Assembly: GCA_964057225.1 (NCBI GenBank)
Contig: OZ059900.1
Coordinates: 25,435,638 to 25,499,637, forward strand
Source of the DNA: Auanema rhodensis
Taxonomy: Eukaryota > Nematoda > Chromadorea > Rhabditida > Rhabditidae
Length of the DNA stretch: 64,000 nucleotides
Direction of reading: 5' to 3'
Shown here: positions 38,989 through 52,200 of the stretch, in pieces
How the letters are laid out: every line of letters starts with the position of its first letter
Numbering within the stretch: position 1 is the stretch's first letter
Notes under the pieces: generated by a model
Databases searched by the model: none
Told to the model about the DNA's origin: nothing
What the model saw: the letters and a program-made list of their open reading frames with translations, nothing else
Made by a program: the position numbers and the translations under genes

Positions 38989-41900
38989 GCTAGGTTTCAT
39001 TGACATTGCATCAGTTTGAACACATGAAATCGTAAGTCAAAACCTTGTTTACAGCGAAATTTCCAAAAACTGGTTTTCCAGCATAATAAAATATTTCTCA
39101 TGGGAAATACTGTGTTTTTGTATTTTTCTAGTGTTCAGCATGTAAAATGCTTCATTTTAGTATGTAACACGCTGAAATTCGTTGCATTTGACGACTCATA
39201 TGAACAAAAATCGATTTAATCAATATTAGCCATAAGGGGCGTGCCCTCAGAATATGCTAATTTCCTTAATTTTCTAACCCCTGTTTTTTTGTCGTGAAAG
39301 TGGAACTAGACGTTCTACGAACAATTTTGAGCTAGGTTTCATTGACATTGCATGAGTTTGAACACATGAAATCGTAAGTCAAAACCTTGTTTACAGCGAA
39401 ATTTCCAAAAACTGGTTTTCCAGCATAATAAAATATTTCTCATGGGAAAAACTGTGTTTTTGTATTTTTCTAGTGTTCAGCATGTAAAATGCTTCATTTT
39501 AGTATGTAACACACTGAAATTTGTTGCATTTGACGACTCATATGAACAAAAATCGATTTAATCAATATTAGCCATAAGGGGCGTGCCCTCAGAATATGCT
39601 AATTTCCTTAATTTTCTAACCCCTGTTTTTTTGTCGTGAAAGTGGAACTAGACGTTGTACGAACAATTTTGAGCTAGGTTTCATTGACATTGCATGAGTT
39701 TGAACACATGAAATCGTAAGTCAAAACCTTGTTTACAGCGAAATTTCCAAAAACTGGTTTTCCAGCATAATAAAATATTTCTCAAGGGAAAAACTGTGTT
39801 TTTATATTTTTCTAGTGTTCAGCATGTGAAATGCTTTATTTTAGTATGTAACACGCTGAAATTTGTTGCATTTGACGACTCATATGAACAAAAATCGATT
39901 TAATCAATATTAGCCATAACGGGCGTGCCCTCAGAATATGCTAATTTCCTTAATTTTCTAACCCCTGTTTTTCTGTCGTGAAAGTGGAACTAGACGTTGT
40001 ACGAACAATTTTGAGCTAGGTTTCATTGACATTGCATGAGTTTGAACACATGAAATCGTAAGTCAAAACCTTGTTTACAGCGAAATTTCCAAAAACTGGT
40101 TTTCCAGCATAATACAATATTTCTCATGGGAAATACTGTGTTTTTGTATTTTTCTAGTGTTCAGAATGTAGAATGCTTCATTTTAGTATGTAACACGCTG
40201 AAATTCGTTGCATTTGACGACTCATATGAACAAAAATCGATGTAATCAATATTAGCCATAAGGGGCGTGCCCTCAGAATATGCTAATTTCCTTAATTTTC
40301 TAACCCCTGTTTTTTTGTCGTGAAAGTGGAACTAGACGTTGTACGAACAATTTTGAGCTAGGTTTCATTGACATTGCATCAGTTTGAACACATGAAATCG
40401 TAAGTCAAAACCTTGTTTACAGCGAAATTTCCAAAAACTGGTTTTCCAGCATAATAAAATATTTCTCAAGGGAAAAACTGTGTTTTTATATTTTTCTAGT
40501 GTTCAGCATGTGAAATGCTTCATTTTAGTATGTAACACGCTGAAATTTGTTGCATTTGACGACTCATATGAACAAAAATCGATTTAATCAATATTAGCCA
40601 TAAGGGGCGTGCCCTCAGAATATGCTAATTTCCTTAATTTTCTAACCCCTGTTTTTTTGTCGTGAAAGTGGAACTAGACGTTGTACGAACAATTTTGAGC
40701 TAGGTTTCATTGACATTGCATGAGTTTGAACACATGAAATCGTAAGTCAAAACCTTGTTTACAGCGAAATTTCCAAAAACTGGTTTTCCAGCATAATAAA
40801 ATATTTCTCATGGGAAATACTGTGTTTTTGTATTTTTCTAGTGTTCAGAATGTAGAATGCTTCATTTTAGTATGTAACACGCTGAAATTCGTTGCATTTG
40901 ACGACTCATATGAACAAAAATCGATTTAATCAATATTAGCCATAAGGGGCGTGCCCTCAGAATATGCTAATTTCCTTAATTTTCTAACCCCTGTTTTTTT
41001 GTCGTGAAAGTGGAACTAGACGTTGTACGAACAATTTTGAGCTAGGTTTCATTGACATTGCATGAGTTTGAACACATGAAATCGTAAGTCAAAACCTTGT
41101 TTACAGCGAAATTTCCAAAAACTGGTTTTCCAGCATAATAAAATATTTCTCATGGGAAAAACTGTGTTTTTGTATTTTTCTAGTGTTCAGCATGTAAAAT
41201 GCTTCATTTTAGTATGTAACACGCTGAAATTCGTTGCATTTGACGACTCATATGAACAAAAATCGATTTAATCAATATTAGCCATAAGGGGCGTGCCCTC
41301 AGAATATGCTAATTTCCTTAATTTTCTAACCCCTGTTTTTTTGTCGTGAAAGTGGAACTAGACGTTGTACGAACAATTTTGAGCTAGGTTTCATTGACAT
41401 TGCATGAGTTTGAACACATGAAATCGTAAGTCAAAACCTTGTTTACAGCGAAATTTCCAAAAACTGGTTTTCCAGCATAATAAAATATTTCTCATGGGAA
41501 ATACTGTGTTTTTGTATTTTTCTAGTGTTCAGCATGTAAAATGCTTCATTTTAGTATGTAACACGCTGAAATTCGTTGCATTTGACGACTCATATGAACA
41601 AAAATCGATTTAATCAATATTAGCCATAAGGGGCGTGCACCTCAGAATATGCTAATTTCCTTAATTTTCTAACCCCTGTTTTTTTGTCGTGAAAGTGGAA
41701 CTAGACGTTGTACGAACAATTTTGAGCTAGGTTTCATTGACATTGCATGAGTTTGAACACATGAAATCGTAAGTCAAAACCTTGTTTACAGCGAAATTTC
41801 CAAAAACTGGTTTTCCAGCATAATAAAATATTTCTCATGGGAAATACTGTGTTTTTGTATTTTTCTAGTGTTCAGCATGTAAAATGCTTCATTTTAGTAT

Positions 41901-42068
41901 GTAACACGCTGAAATTCGTTGCATTTGACGACTCATATGAACAAAAATCGATTTAATCAATATTAGCCATAAGGGGCGTGCACCTCAGAATATGCTAATT
42001 TCCTTAATTTTCTAACCCCTGTTTTTTTGTCGTGAAAGTGGAACTAGACGTTGTACGAACAATTTTGA
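38989..42068 (+). repeat. Block X, copy 3, extended to nine monomers
   Basis: Order: C-a ending GTTCTACG (38989), hx (39331), f with ATAACGGG (39673), g-ATACAAT-gat (40015), Cf' (40357), g (40699), h (41041), a+ (41383) and a second a+ (41726). A private TTTTTCTGTCG lies in the f monomer. The doubled a+ is shared with the copy at 42753 but not with 15046, so these two copies are closer relatives. Confidence 0.87.
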
Positions 42069-42410
42069 GCTAGGTTTCATTGACATTGCATGAGTTTGAA
42101 CACATGAAATCGTAAGTCAAAACCTTGTTTACAGCGAAATTTCCAAAAACTGGTTTTCCAGCATAATAAAATATTTCTCATGGGAAAAACTGTGTTTTTG
42201 TATTTTTCTAGTGTTCAGCATGTAAAATGCTTCATTTTAGTATGTAACACGCTGAAATTCGTTGCATTTGACGACTCATATGAACAAAAATCGATTTAAT
42301 CAATATTAGCCATAAGGGGCGTGCCCTCAGAATATGCTAATTTCCTTAATTTTCTAACCCCTGTTTTTTTGTCGTGAAAGTGGAACTAGACGTTGTACGA
42401 ACAATTTTGA

Positions 42411-42752
42411 GCTAGGTTTCATTGACATTGCATGAGTTTGAACACATGAAATCGTAAGTCAAAACCTTGTTTACAGCGAAATTTCCAAAAACTGGTTTTC
42501 CAGCATAATAAAATATTTCTCATGGGAAATACTGTGTTTTTGTATTTTTCTAGTGTTCAGCATGTGAAATGCTTTATTTTAGTATGTAACACGCTGAAAT
42601 TTGTTGCATTTGACGACTCATATGAACAAAAATCGATTTAATCAATATTAGCCATAAGGGGCGTGCCCTCAGAATATGCTAATTTCCTTAATTTTCTAAC
42701 CCCTGTTTTTTTGTCGTGAAAGTGGAACTAGACGTTGTACGAACAATTCTGA
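42411..42752 (+). repeat. Chimeric a/f monomer
   Basis: The first 150 bases follow the reference (CATGGGAAATACTG, TTTTTGTATT), but the rest carries the f markers G156, T165 and T192. The switch lies between positions 132 and 156. It is a likely product of crossover or conversion between an a-type and an f-type monomer. It ends in a private CAATTCTGAGC. Confidence 0.78.
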
Positions 42753-45700
42753 GCTAGGTTTCATTGACATTGCATCAGTTTGAACACATGAAATCGTAAG
42801 TCAAAACCTTGTTTACAGCGAAATTTCCAAAAACTGGTTTTCCAGCATAATAAAATATTTCTCATGGGAAATACTGTGTTTTTGTATTTTTCTAGTGTTC
42901 AGCATGTAAAATGCTTCATTTTAGTATGTAACACGCTGAAATTCGTTGCATTTGACGACTCATATGAACAAAAATCGATTTAATCAATATTAGCCATAAG
43001 GGGCGTGCCCTCAGAATATGCTAATTTCCTTAATTTTCTAACCCCTGTTTTTTTGTCGTGAAAGTGGAACTAGACGTTCTACGAACAATTTTGAGCTAGG
43101 TTTCATTGACATTGCATGAGTTTGAACACATGAAATCGTAAGTCAAAACCTTGTTTACAGCGAAATTTCCAAAAACTGGTTTTCCAGCATAATAAAATAT
43201 TTCTCATGGGAAAAACTGTGTTTTTGTATTTTTCTAGTGTTCAGCATGTAAAATGCTTCATTTTAGTATGTAACACACTGAAATTTGTTGCATTTGACGA
43301 CTCATATGAACAAAAATCGATTTAATCAATATTAGCCATAAGGGGCGTGCCCTCAGAATATGCTAATTTCCTTAATTTTCTAACCCCTGTTTTTTTGTCG
43401 TGAAAGTGGAACTAGACGTTGTACGAACAATTTTGAGCTAGGTTTCATTGACATTGCATGAGTTTGAACACATGAAATCGTAAGTCAAAACCTTGTTTAC
43501 AGCGAAATTTAAAAAACTGGTTTTCCAGCATAATAAAATATTTCTCAAGGGAAAAACTGTGTTTTTATATTTTTCTAGTGTTCAGCATGTGAAATGCTTT
43601 ATTTTAGTATGTAACACGCTGAAATTTGTTGCATTTGACGACTCATATGAACAAAAATCGATTTAATCAATATTAGCCATAACGGGCGTGCCCTCAGAAT
43701 ATGCTAATTTCCTTAATTTTCTAACCCCTGTTTTTTTGTCGTGAAAGTGGAACTAGACGTTGTACGAACAATTTTGAGCTAGGTTTCATTGACATTGCAT
43801 GAGTTTGAACACATGAAATCGTAAGTCAAAACCTTGTTTACAGCGAAATTTCCAAAAACTGGTTTTCCAGCATAATACAATATTTCTCATGGGAAATACT
43901 GTGTTTTTGTATTTTTCTAGTGTTCAGAATGTAGAATGCTTCATTTTAGTATGTAACACGCTGAAATTCGTTGCATTTGACGACTCATATGAACAAAAAT
44001 CGATGTAATCAATATTAGCCATAAGGGGCGTGCCCTCAGAATATGCTAATTTCCTTAATTTTCTAACCCCTGTTTTTTTGTCGTGAAAGTGGAACTAGAC
44101 GTTGTACGAACAATTTTGAGCTAGGTTTCATTGACATTGCATCAGTTTGAACACATGAAATCGTAAGTCAAAACCTTGTTTACAGCGAAATTTCCAAAAA
44201 CTGGTTTTCCAGCATAATAAAATATTTCTCAAGGGAAAAACTGTGTTTTTATATTTTTCTAGTGTTCAGCATGTGAAATGCTTCATTTTAGTATGTAACA
44301 CGCTGAAATTTGTTGCATTTGACGACTCATATGAACAAAAATCGATTTAATCAATATTAGCCATAAGGGGCGTGCCCTCAGAATATGCTAATTTCCTTAA
44401 TTTTCTAACCCCTGTTTTTTTGTCGTGAAAGTGGAACTAGACGTTGTACGAACAATTTTGAGCTAGGTTTCATTGACATTGCATGAGTTTGAACACATGA
44501 AATCGTAAGTCAAAACCTTGTTTACAGCGAAATTTCCAAAAACTGGTTTTCCAGCATAATAAAATATTTCTCATGGGAAATACTGTGTTTTTGTATTTTT
44601 CTAGTGTTCAGAATGTAGAATGCTTCATTTTAGTATGTAACACGCTGAAATTCGTTGCATTTGACGACTCATATGAACAAAAATCGATTTAATCAATATT
44701 AGCCATAAGGGGCGTGCCCTCAGAATATGCTAATTTCCTTAATTTTCTAACCCCTGTTTTTTTGTCGTGAAAGTGGAACTAGACGTTGTACGAACAATTT
44801 TGAGCTAGGTTTCATTGACATTGCATGAGTTTGAACACATGAAATCGTAAGTCAAAACCTTGTTTACAGCGAAATTTCCAAAAACTGGTTTTCCAGCATA
44901 ATAAAATATTTCTCATGGGAAAAACTGTGTTTTTGTATTTTTCTAGTGTTCAGCATGTAAAATGCTTCATTTTAGTATGTAACACGCTGAAATTCGTTGC
45001 ATTTGACGACTCATATGAACAAAAATCGATTTAATCAATATTAGCCATAAGGGGCGTGCCCTCAGAATATGCTAATTTCCTTAATTTTCTAACCCCTGTT
45101 TTTTTGTCGTGAAAGTGGAACTAGACGTTGTACGAACAATTTTGAGCTAGGTTTCATTGACATTGCATGAGTTTGAACACATGAAATCGTAAGTCAAAAC
45201 CTTGTTTACAGCGAAATTTCCAAAAACTGGTTTTCCAGCATAATAAAATATTTCTCATGGGAAATACTGTGTTTTTGTATTTTTCTAGTGTTCAGCATGT
45301 AAAATGCTTCATTTTAGTATGTAACACGCTGAAATTCGTTGCATTTGACGACTCATATGAACAAAAATCGATTTAATCAATATTAGCCATAAGGGGCGTG
45401 CACCTCAGAATGTGCTAATTTCCTTAATTTTCTAACCCCTGTTTTTTTGTCGTGAAAGTGGAACTAGACGTTGTACGAACAATTTTGAGCTAGGTTTCAT
45501 TGACATTGCATGAGTTTGAACACATGAAATCGTAAGTCAAAACCTTGTTTACAGCGAAATTTCCAAAAACTGGTTTTCCAGCATAATAAAATATTTCTCA
45601 TGGGAAATACTGTGTTTTTGTATTTTTCTAGTGTTCAGCATGTAAAATGCTTCATTTTAGTATGTAACACGCTGAAATTCGTTGCATTTGACGACTCATA

Positions 45701-45831
45701 TGAACAAAAATCGATTTAATCAATATTAGCCATAAGGGGCGTGCACCTCAGAATATGCTAATTTCCTTAATTTTCTAACCCCTGTTTTTTTGTCGTGAAA
45801 GTGGAACTAGACGTTGTACGAACAATTTTGA
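42753..45831 (+). repeat. Block X, copy 4, nine monomers
   Basis: This repeats 38989-42068 at an offset of 3764 bp: C-a ending GTTCTACG (42753), hx (43095), f-ACGGG (43437), g-ATACAAT-gat (43778), Cf' (44120), g (44462), h (44804), a+ (45146) and a+ (45489). Differences seen: the f monomer has AAATTTAAAAAACTGG (two C replaced by one A, 341 bp) and the first a+ has GAATGTGCT. Confidence 0.88.
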
Positions 45832-48800
45832 GCTAGGTTTCATTGACATTGCATGAGTTTGAACACATGAAATCGTAAGTCAAAACCTTGTTTACAGCGA
45901 AATTTCCAAAAACTGGTTTTCCAGCATAATAAAATATTTCTCATGGGAAATACTGTGTTTTTGTATTTTTCTAGTGTTCAGCATGTAAAATGCTTCATTT
46001 TAGTATGTAACACGCTGAAATTCGTTGCATTTGACGACTCATATGAACAAAAATCGATGTAATCAATATTAGCCATAAGGGGCGTGCCCTCAGAATATGC
46101 TAATTTCCTTAATTTTCTAACCCCTGTTTTTTTGTCGTGAAAGTGGAACTAGACGTTGTACGAACAATTTTGAGCTAGGTTTCATTGACATTGCATCAGT
46201 TTGAACACATGAAATCGTAAGTCAAAACCTTGTTTACAGCGAAATTTCCAAAAACTGGTTTTCCAGCATAATAAAATATTTCTCAAGGGAAAAACTGTGT
46301 TTTTATATTTTTCTAGTGTTCAGCATGTGAAATGCTTCATTTTAGTATGTAACACGCTGAAATTTGTTGCATTTGACGACTCATATGAACAAAAATCGAT
46401 TTAATCAATATTAGCCATAAGGGGCGTGCCCTCAGAATATGCTAATTTCCTTAATTTTCTAACCCCTGTTTTTTTGTCGTGAAAGTGGAACTAGACGTTG
46501 TACGAACAATTTTGAGCTAGGTTTCATTGACATTGCATGAGTTTGAACACATGAAATCGTGAGTCAAAACCTTGTTTACAGCGAAATTTCCAAAAACTGG
46601 TTTTCCAGCATAATAAAATATTTCTCATGGGAAATACTGTGTTTTTGTATTTTTCTAGTGTTCAGAATGTAGAATGCTTCATTTTAGTATGTAACACGCT
46701 GAAATTCGTTGCATTTGACGACTCATATGAACAAAAATCGATTTAATCAATATTAGCCATAAGGGGCGTGCCCTCAGAATATGCTAATTTCCTTAATTTT
46801 CTAACCCCTGTTTTTTTGTCGTGAAAGTGGAACTAGACGTTGTACGAACAATTTTGAGCTAGGTTTCATTGACATTGCATGAGTTTGAACACATGAAATC
46901 GTAAGTCAAAACCTTGTTTACAGCGAAATTTCCAAAAACTGGTTTTCCAGCATAATAAAATATTTCTCATGGGAAATACTGTGTTTTTGTATTTTTCTAG
47001 TGTTCAGCATGTAAAATGCTTCATTTTAGTATGTAACACGCTGAAATTCGTTGCATTTGACGACTCATATGAACAAAAATCGATTTAATCAATATTAGCC
47101 ATAAGGGGCGTGCACCTCAGAATATGCTAATTTCCTTAATTTTCTAACCCCTGTTTTTTTGTCGTGAAAGTGGAACTAGACGTTGTACGAACAATTTTGA
47201 GCTAGGTTTCATTGACATTGCATGAGTTTGAACACATGAAATCGTAAGTCAAAACCTTGTTTACAGCGAAATTTCCAAAAACTGGTTTTCCAGCATAATA
47301 AAATATTTCTCATGGGAAATACTGTGTTTTTGTATTTTTCTAGTGTTCAGCATGTAAAATGCTTCATTTTAGTATGTAACACGCTGAAATTCGTTGCATT
47401 TGACGACTCATATGAACAAAAATCGATGTAATCAATATTAGCCATAAGGGGCGTGCCCTCAGAATATGCTAATTTCCTTAATTTTCTAACCCCTGTTTTT
47501 TTGTCGTGAAAGTGGAACTAGACGTTGTACGAACAATTTTGAGCTAGGTTTCATTGACATTGCATCAGTTTGAACACATGAAATCGTAAGTCAAAACCTT
47601 GTTTACAGCGAAATTTCCAAAAACTGGTTTTCCAGCATAATAAAATATTTCTCAAGGGAAAAACTGTGTTTTTATATTTTTCTAGTGTTCAGCATGTGAA
47701 ATGCTTCATTTAAGTATGTAACACGCTGAAATTTGTTGCATTTGACGACTCATATGAACAAAAATCGATTTAATCAATATTAGCCATAAGGGGCGTGCCC
47801 TCAGAATATGCTAATTTCCTTAATTTTCTAACCCCTGTTTTTTTGTCGTGAAAGTGGAACTAGACGTTGTACGAACAATTTTGAGCTAGGTTTCATTGAC
47901 ATTGCATGAGTTTGAACACATGAAATCGTGAGTCAAAACCTTGTTTACAGCGAAATTTCCAAAAACTGGTTTTCCAGCATAATAAAATATTTCTCATGGG
48001 AAATACTGTGTTTTTGTATTTTTCTAGTGTTCAGAATGTAGAATGCTTCATTTTAGTATGTAACACGCTGAAATTCGTTGCATTTGACGACTCATATGAA
48101 CAAAAATCGATTTAATCAATATTAGCCATAAGGGGCGTGCCCTCAGAATATGCTAATTTCCTTAATTTTCTAACCCCTGTTTTTTTGTCGTGAAAGTGGA
48201 ACTAGACGTTGTACGAACAATTTTGAGCTAGGTTTCATTGACATTGCATGAGTTTGAACACATGAAATCGTAAGTCAAAACCTTGTTTACAGCGAAATTT
48301 CCAAAAACTGGTTTTCCAGCATAATAAAATATTTCTCATGGGAAAAACTGTGTTTTTGTATTTTTCTAGTGTTCAGCATGTAAAATGCTTCATTTTAGTA
48401 TGTAACACGCTGAAATTCGTTGCATTTGACGACTCATATGAACAAAAATCGATTTAATCAATATTAGCCATAAGGGGCGTGCCCTCAGAATATGCTAATT
48501 TCCTTAATTTTCTAACCCCTGTTTTTTTGTCGTGAAAGTGGAACTAGACGTTGTACGAACAATTTTGAGCTAGGTTTCATTGACATTGCATGAGTTTGAA
48601 CACATGAAATCGTAAGTCAAAACCTTGTTTACAGCGAAATTTCCAAAAACTGGTTTTCCAGCATAATAAAATATTTCTCATGGGAAATACTGTGTTTTTG
48701 TATTTTTCTAGTGTTCAGCATGTAAAATGCTTCATTTTAGTATGTAACACGCTGAAATTCGTTGCATTTGACGACTCATATGAACAAAAATCGATTTAAT

Positions 48801-49253
48801 CAATATTAGCCATAAGGGGCGTGCACCTCAGAATATGCTAATTTCCTTAATTTTCTAACCCCTGTTTTTTTGTCGTGAAAGTGGAACTAGACGTTGTACG
48901 AACAATTTTGAGCTAGGTTTCATTGACATTGCATGAGTTTGAACACATGAAATCGTAAGTCAAAACCTTGTTTACAGCGAAATTTCCAAAAACTGGTTTT
49001 CCAGCATAATAAAATATTTCTCATGGGAAATACTGTGTTTTTGTATTTTTCTAGTGTTCAGCATGTAAAATGCTTCATTTTAGTATGTAACACGCTGAAA
49101 TTCGTTGCATTTGACGACTCATATGAACAAAAATCGATGTAATCAATATTAGCCATAAGGGGCGTGCCCTCAGAATATGCTAATTTCCTTAATTTTCTAA
49201 CCCCTGTTTTTTTGTCGTGAAAGTGGAACTAGACGTTGTACGAACAATTTTGA
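45489..49253 (+). repeat. 4- and 5-monomer units headed by a+ monomers
   Basis: Order: a+ (45489), a-gat, Cf', g-GTGAG; a+ (46858), a-gat, Cf' (with CATTTAAGT), g-GTGAG, h; a+ (48569), a-gat. The first unit is 1369 bp and the second 1711 bp, differing by presence of the h monomer. It shows gain or loss of one monomer between neighbouring HOR copies. Confidence 0.82.
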
Positions 49254-52200
49254 GCTAGGTTTCATTGACATTGCATCAGTTTGAACACATGAAATCGTAA
49301 GTCAAAACCTTGTTTACAGCGAAATTTCCAAAAACTGGTTTTCCAGCATAATAAAATATTTCTCATGGGAAATACTGTGTTTTTCTATTTTTCTAGTGTT
49401 CAGCATGTAAAATGCTTCATTTTAGTATGTAACACGCTGAAATTCGTTGCATTTGACGACTCATATGAACAAAAATCGATTTATTCAATATTAGCCATAA
49501 GGGGCGTGCCCTCAGAATATGCTAATTTCCTTAATTTTCTAACCCCTGTTTTTTTGTCGTGAAAGTGGAACTAGACGTTGTACGAACAATTTTGAGCTAG
49601 GTTTCATTGACATTGCATGAGTTTGAACACATGAAATCGTAAGTCAAAACCTTGTTTACAGCGAAATTTCTAAAAACTGGTTTTCCAGCATAATAAAATA
49701 TTTCTCAAGGGAAAAACTGTGTTTTTATATTTTTCTAGTGTTCAGCATGTGAAATGCTTTATTTTAGTATGTAACACGCTGAAATTCGTTGCATTTGACG
49801 ACTCATATGAACAAAAATCGATTTAATCAATATTAGCCATAAGGGGCGTGCCCTCAGAATATGCTAATTTCCTTAATTTTCTAACCCCTGTTTTTTTGTC
49901 GTGAAAGTGGAACTAGACGTTGTACGAACAATTTTGAGCTAGGTTTCATTGACATTGCATCAGTTTGAACACATGAAATCGTAAGTCAAAACCTTGTTTA
50001 CAGCGAAATTTCCAAAAACTGGTTTTCCAGCATAATAAAATATTTCTCATGGGAAATACTGTGTTTTTCTATTTTTCTAGTGTTCAGCATGTAAAATGCT
50101 TCATTTTAGTATGTAACACGCTGAAATTCGTTGCATTTGACGACTCATATGAACAAAAATCGATGTAATCAATATTAGCCATAAGGGGCGTGCCCTCAGA
50201 ATATGCTAATTTCCTTAATTTTCTAACCCCTGTTTTTTTGTCGTGAAAGTGGAACTAGACGTTGTACGAACAATTTTGAGCTAGGTTTCATTGACATTGC
50301 ATCAGTTTGAACACATGAAATCGTAAGTCAAAACCTTGTTTACAGCGAAATTTCCAAAAACTGGTTTTCCAGCATAATAAAATATTTCTCATGGGAAATA
50401 CTGTGTTTTTCTATTTTTCTAGTGTTCAGCATGTAAAATGCTTCATTTTAGTATGTAACACGCTGAAATTCGTTGCATTTGACGACTCATATGAACAAAA
50501 ATCGATTTATTCAATATTAGCCATAAGGGGCGTGCCCTCAGAATATGCTAATTTCCTTAATTTTCTAACCCCTGTTTTTTTGTCGTGAAAGTGGAACTAG
50601 ACGTTGTACGAACAATTTTGAGCTAGGTTTCATTGACATTGCATGAGTTTGAACACATGAAATCGTAAGTCAAAACCTTGTTTACAGCGAAATTTCCAAA
50701 AACTGGTTTTCCAGCATAATAAAATATTTCTCATGGGAAATACTGTGTTTTTGTATTTTTCCAGTGTTCAGCATGTAAAATGCTTCATTTAAGTATGTAA
50801 CACGCTGAAATTCGTTGCATTTGACGACTCATATGAACAAAAATCGATTTAATCAATATTAGCCATAAGGGGCGTGCCCTCAGAATATGCTAATTTCCTT
50901 AATTTTCTAACCCCTGTTTTTTTGTCGTGAAAGTGGAACTAGACGTTGTACGAACAATTTTGAGCTAGGTTTCATTGACATTGCATGAGTTTGAACACAT
51001 GAAATCGTAAGTCAAAACCTTGTTTACAGCGAAATTTCTAAAAACTGGTTTTCCAGCATAATAAAATATTTCTCAAGGGAAAAACTGTGTTTTTATATTT
51101 TTCTAGTGTTCAGCATGTGAAATGCTTTATTTTAGTATGTAACACGCTGAAATTCGTTGCATTTGACGACTCATATGAACAAAAATCGATTTAATCAATA
51201 TTAGCCATAAGGGGCGTGCCCTCAGAATATGCTAATTTCCTTAATTTTCTAACCCCTGTTTTTTTGTCGTGAAAGTGGAACTAGACGTTGTACGAACAAT
51301 TTTGAGCTAGGTTTCATTGACATTGCATGAGTTTGAACACATGAAATCGTAAGTCAAAACCTTGTTTACAGCGAAATTTCCAAAAACTGGTTTTCCAGCA
51401 TAATAAAATATTTCTCATGGGAAATACTGTGTTTTTGTATTTTTCTAGTGTTCAGCATGTAAAATGCTTCATTTTAGTTTGTAACACGCTGAAATTCGTT
51501 GCATTTGACGACTCATATGAACAAAAATCGATTTAATCAATATTAGCCATAAGGGGCGTGCACCTCAGAATATGCTAATTTCCTTAATTTTCTAACCCCT
51601 GTTTTTTTGTCGTGAAAGTGGAACTAGACGTTGTACGAACAATTTTGAGCTAGGTTTCATTGACATTGCATGAGTTTGAACACATGAAATCGTAAGTCAA
51701 AACCTTGTTTACAGCGAAATTTCCAAAAACTGGTTTTCCAGCATAATAAAATATTTCTCATGGGAAATACTGTGTTTTTGTATTTTTCTAGTGTTCAGCA
51801 TGTAAAATGCTTCATTTTAGTATGTAACACGCTGAAATTCGTTGCATTTGACGACTCATATGAACAAAAATCGATTTATTCAATATTAGCCATAAGGGGC
51901 GTGCCCTCAGAATATGCTAATTTCCTTAATTTTCTAACCCCTGTTTTTTTGTCGTGAAAGTGGAACTAGACGTTGTACGAACAATTTTGAGCTAGGTTTC
52001 ATTGACATTGCATCAGTTTGAACACATGAAATCGTAAGTCAAAACCTTGTTTACAGCGAAATTTCCAAAAACTGGTTTTCCAGCATAATAAAATATTTCT
52101 CATGGGAAATACTGTGTTTTTGTATTTTTCTAGTGTTCAGCATGTAAAATGCTTCATTTTAGTATGTAACACGCTGAAATTCGTTGCATTTGACGACTCA

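Larger units (their letters stand above)
14704..49253 (+). repeat. Array domain B: monomers 44-144, f/g/h/i/a+ classes
   Basis: From 14704 the array changes composition: class f (CTCAAGGG, TTTTTATATT, CATGTGAAATG), class g (CAGAATGTAGAATG), class i (CATGTAAGATGC) and the 343-bp a+ class dominate, while T10, e and d are gone. The recurring order is roughly i, f, Ca, hx, f with ACGGG, g with ATACAAT and gat, Cf', g, h, a+, a-gat, Cf', g with GTGAG, h, then i again: a possible ancestral unit of about 14 monomers (4.8 kb). Most of the domain consists of shorter, deleted or duplicated versions of that order. The 14-mer itself is an inference from marker order. Confidence 0.85.
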
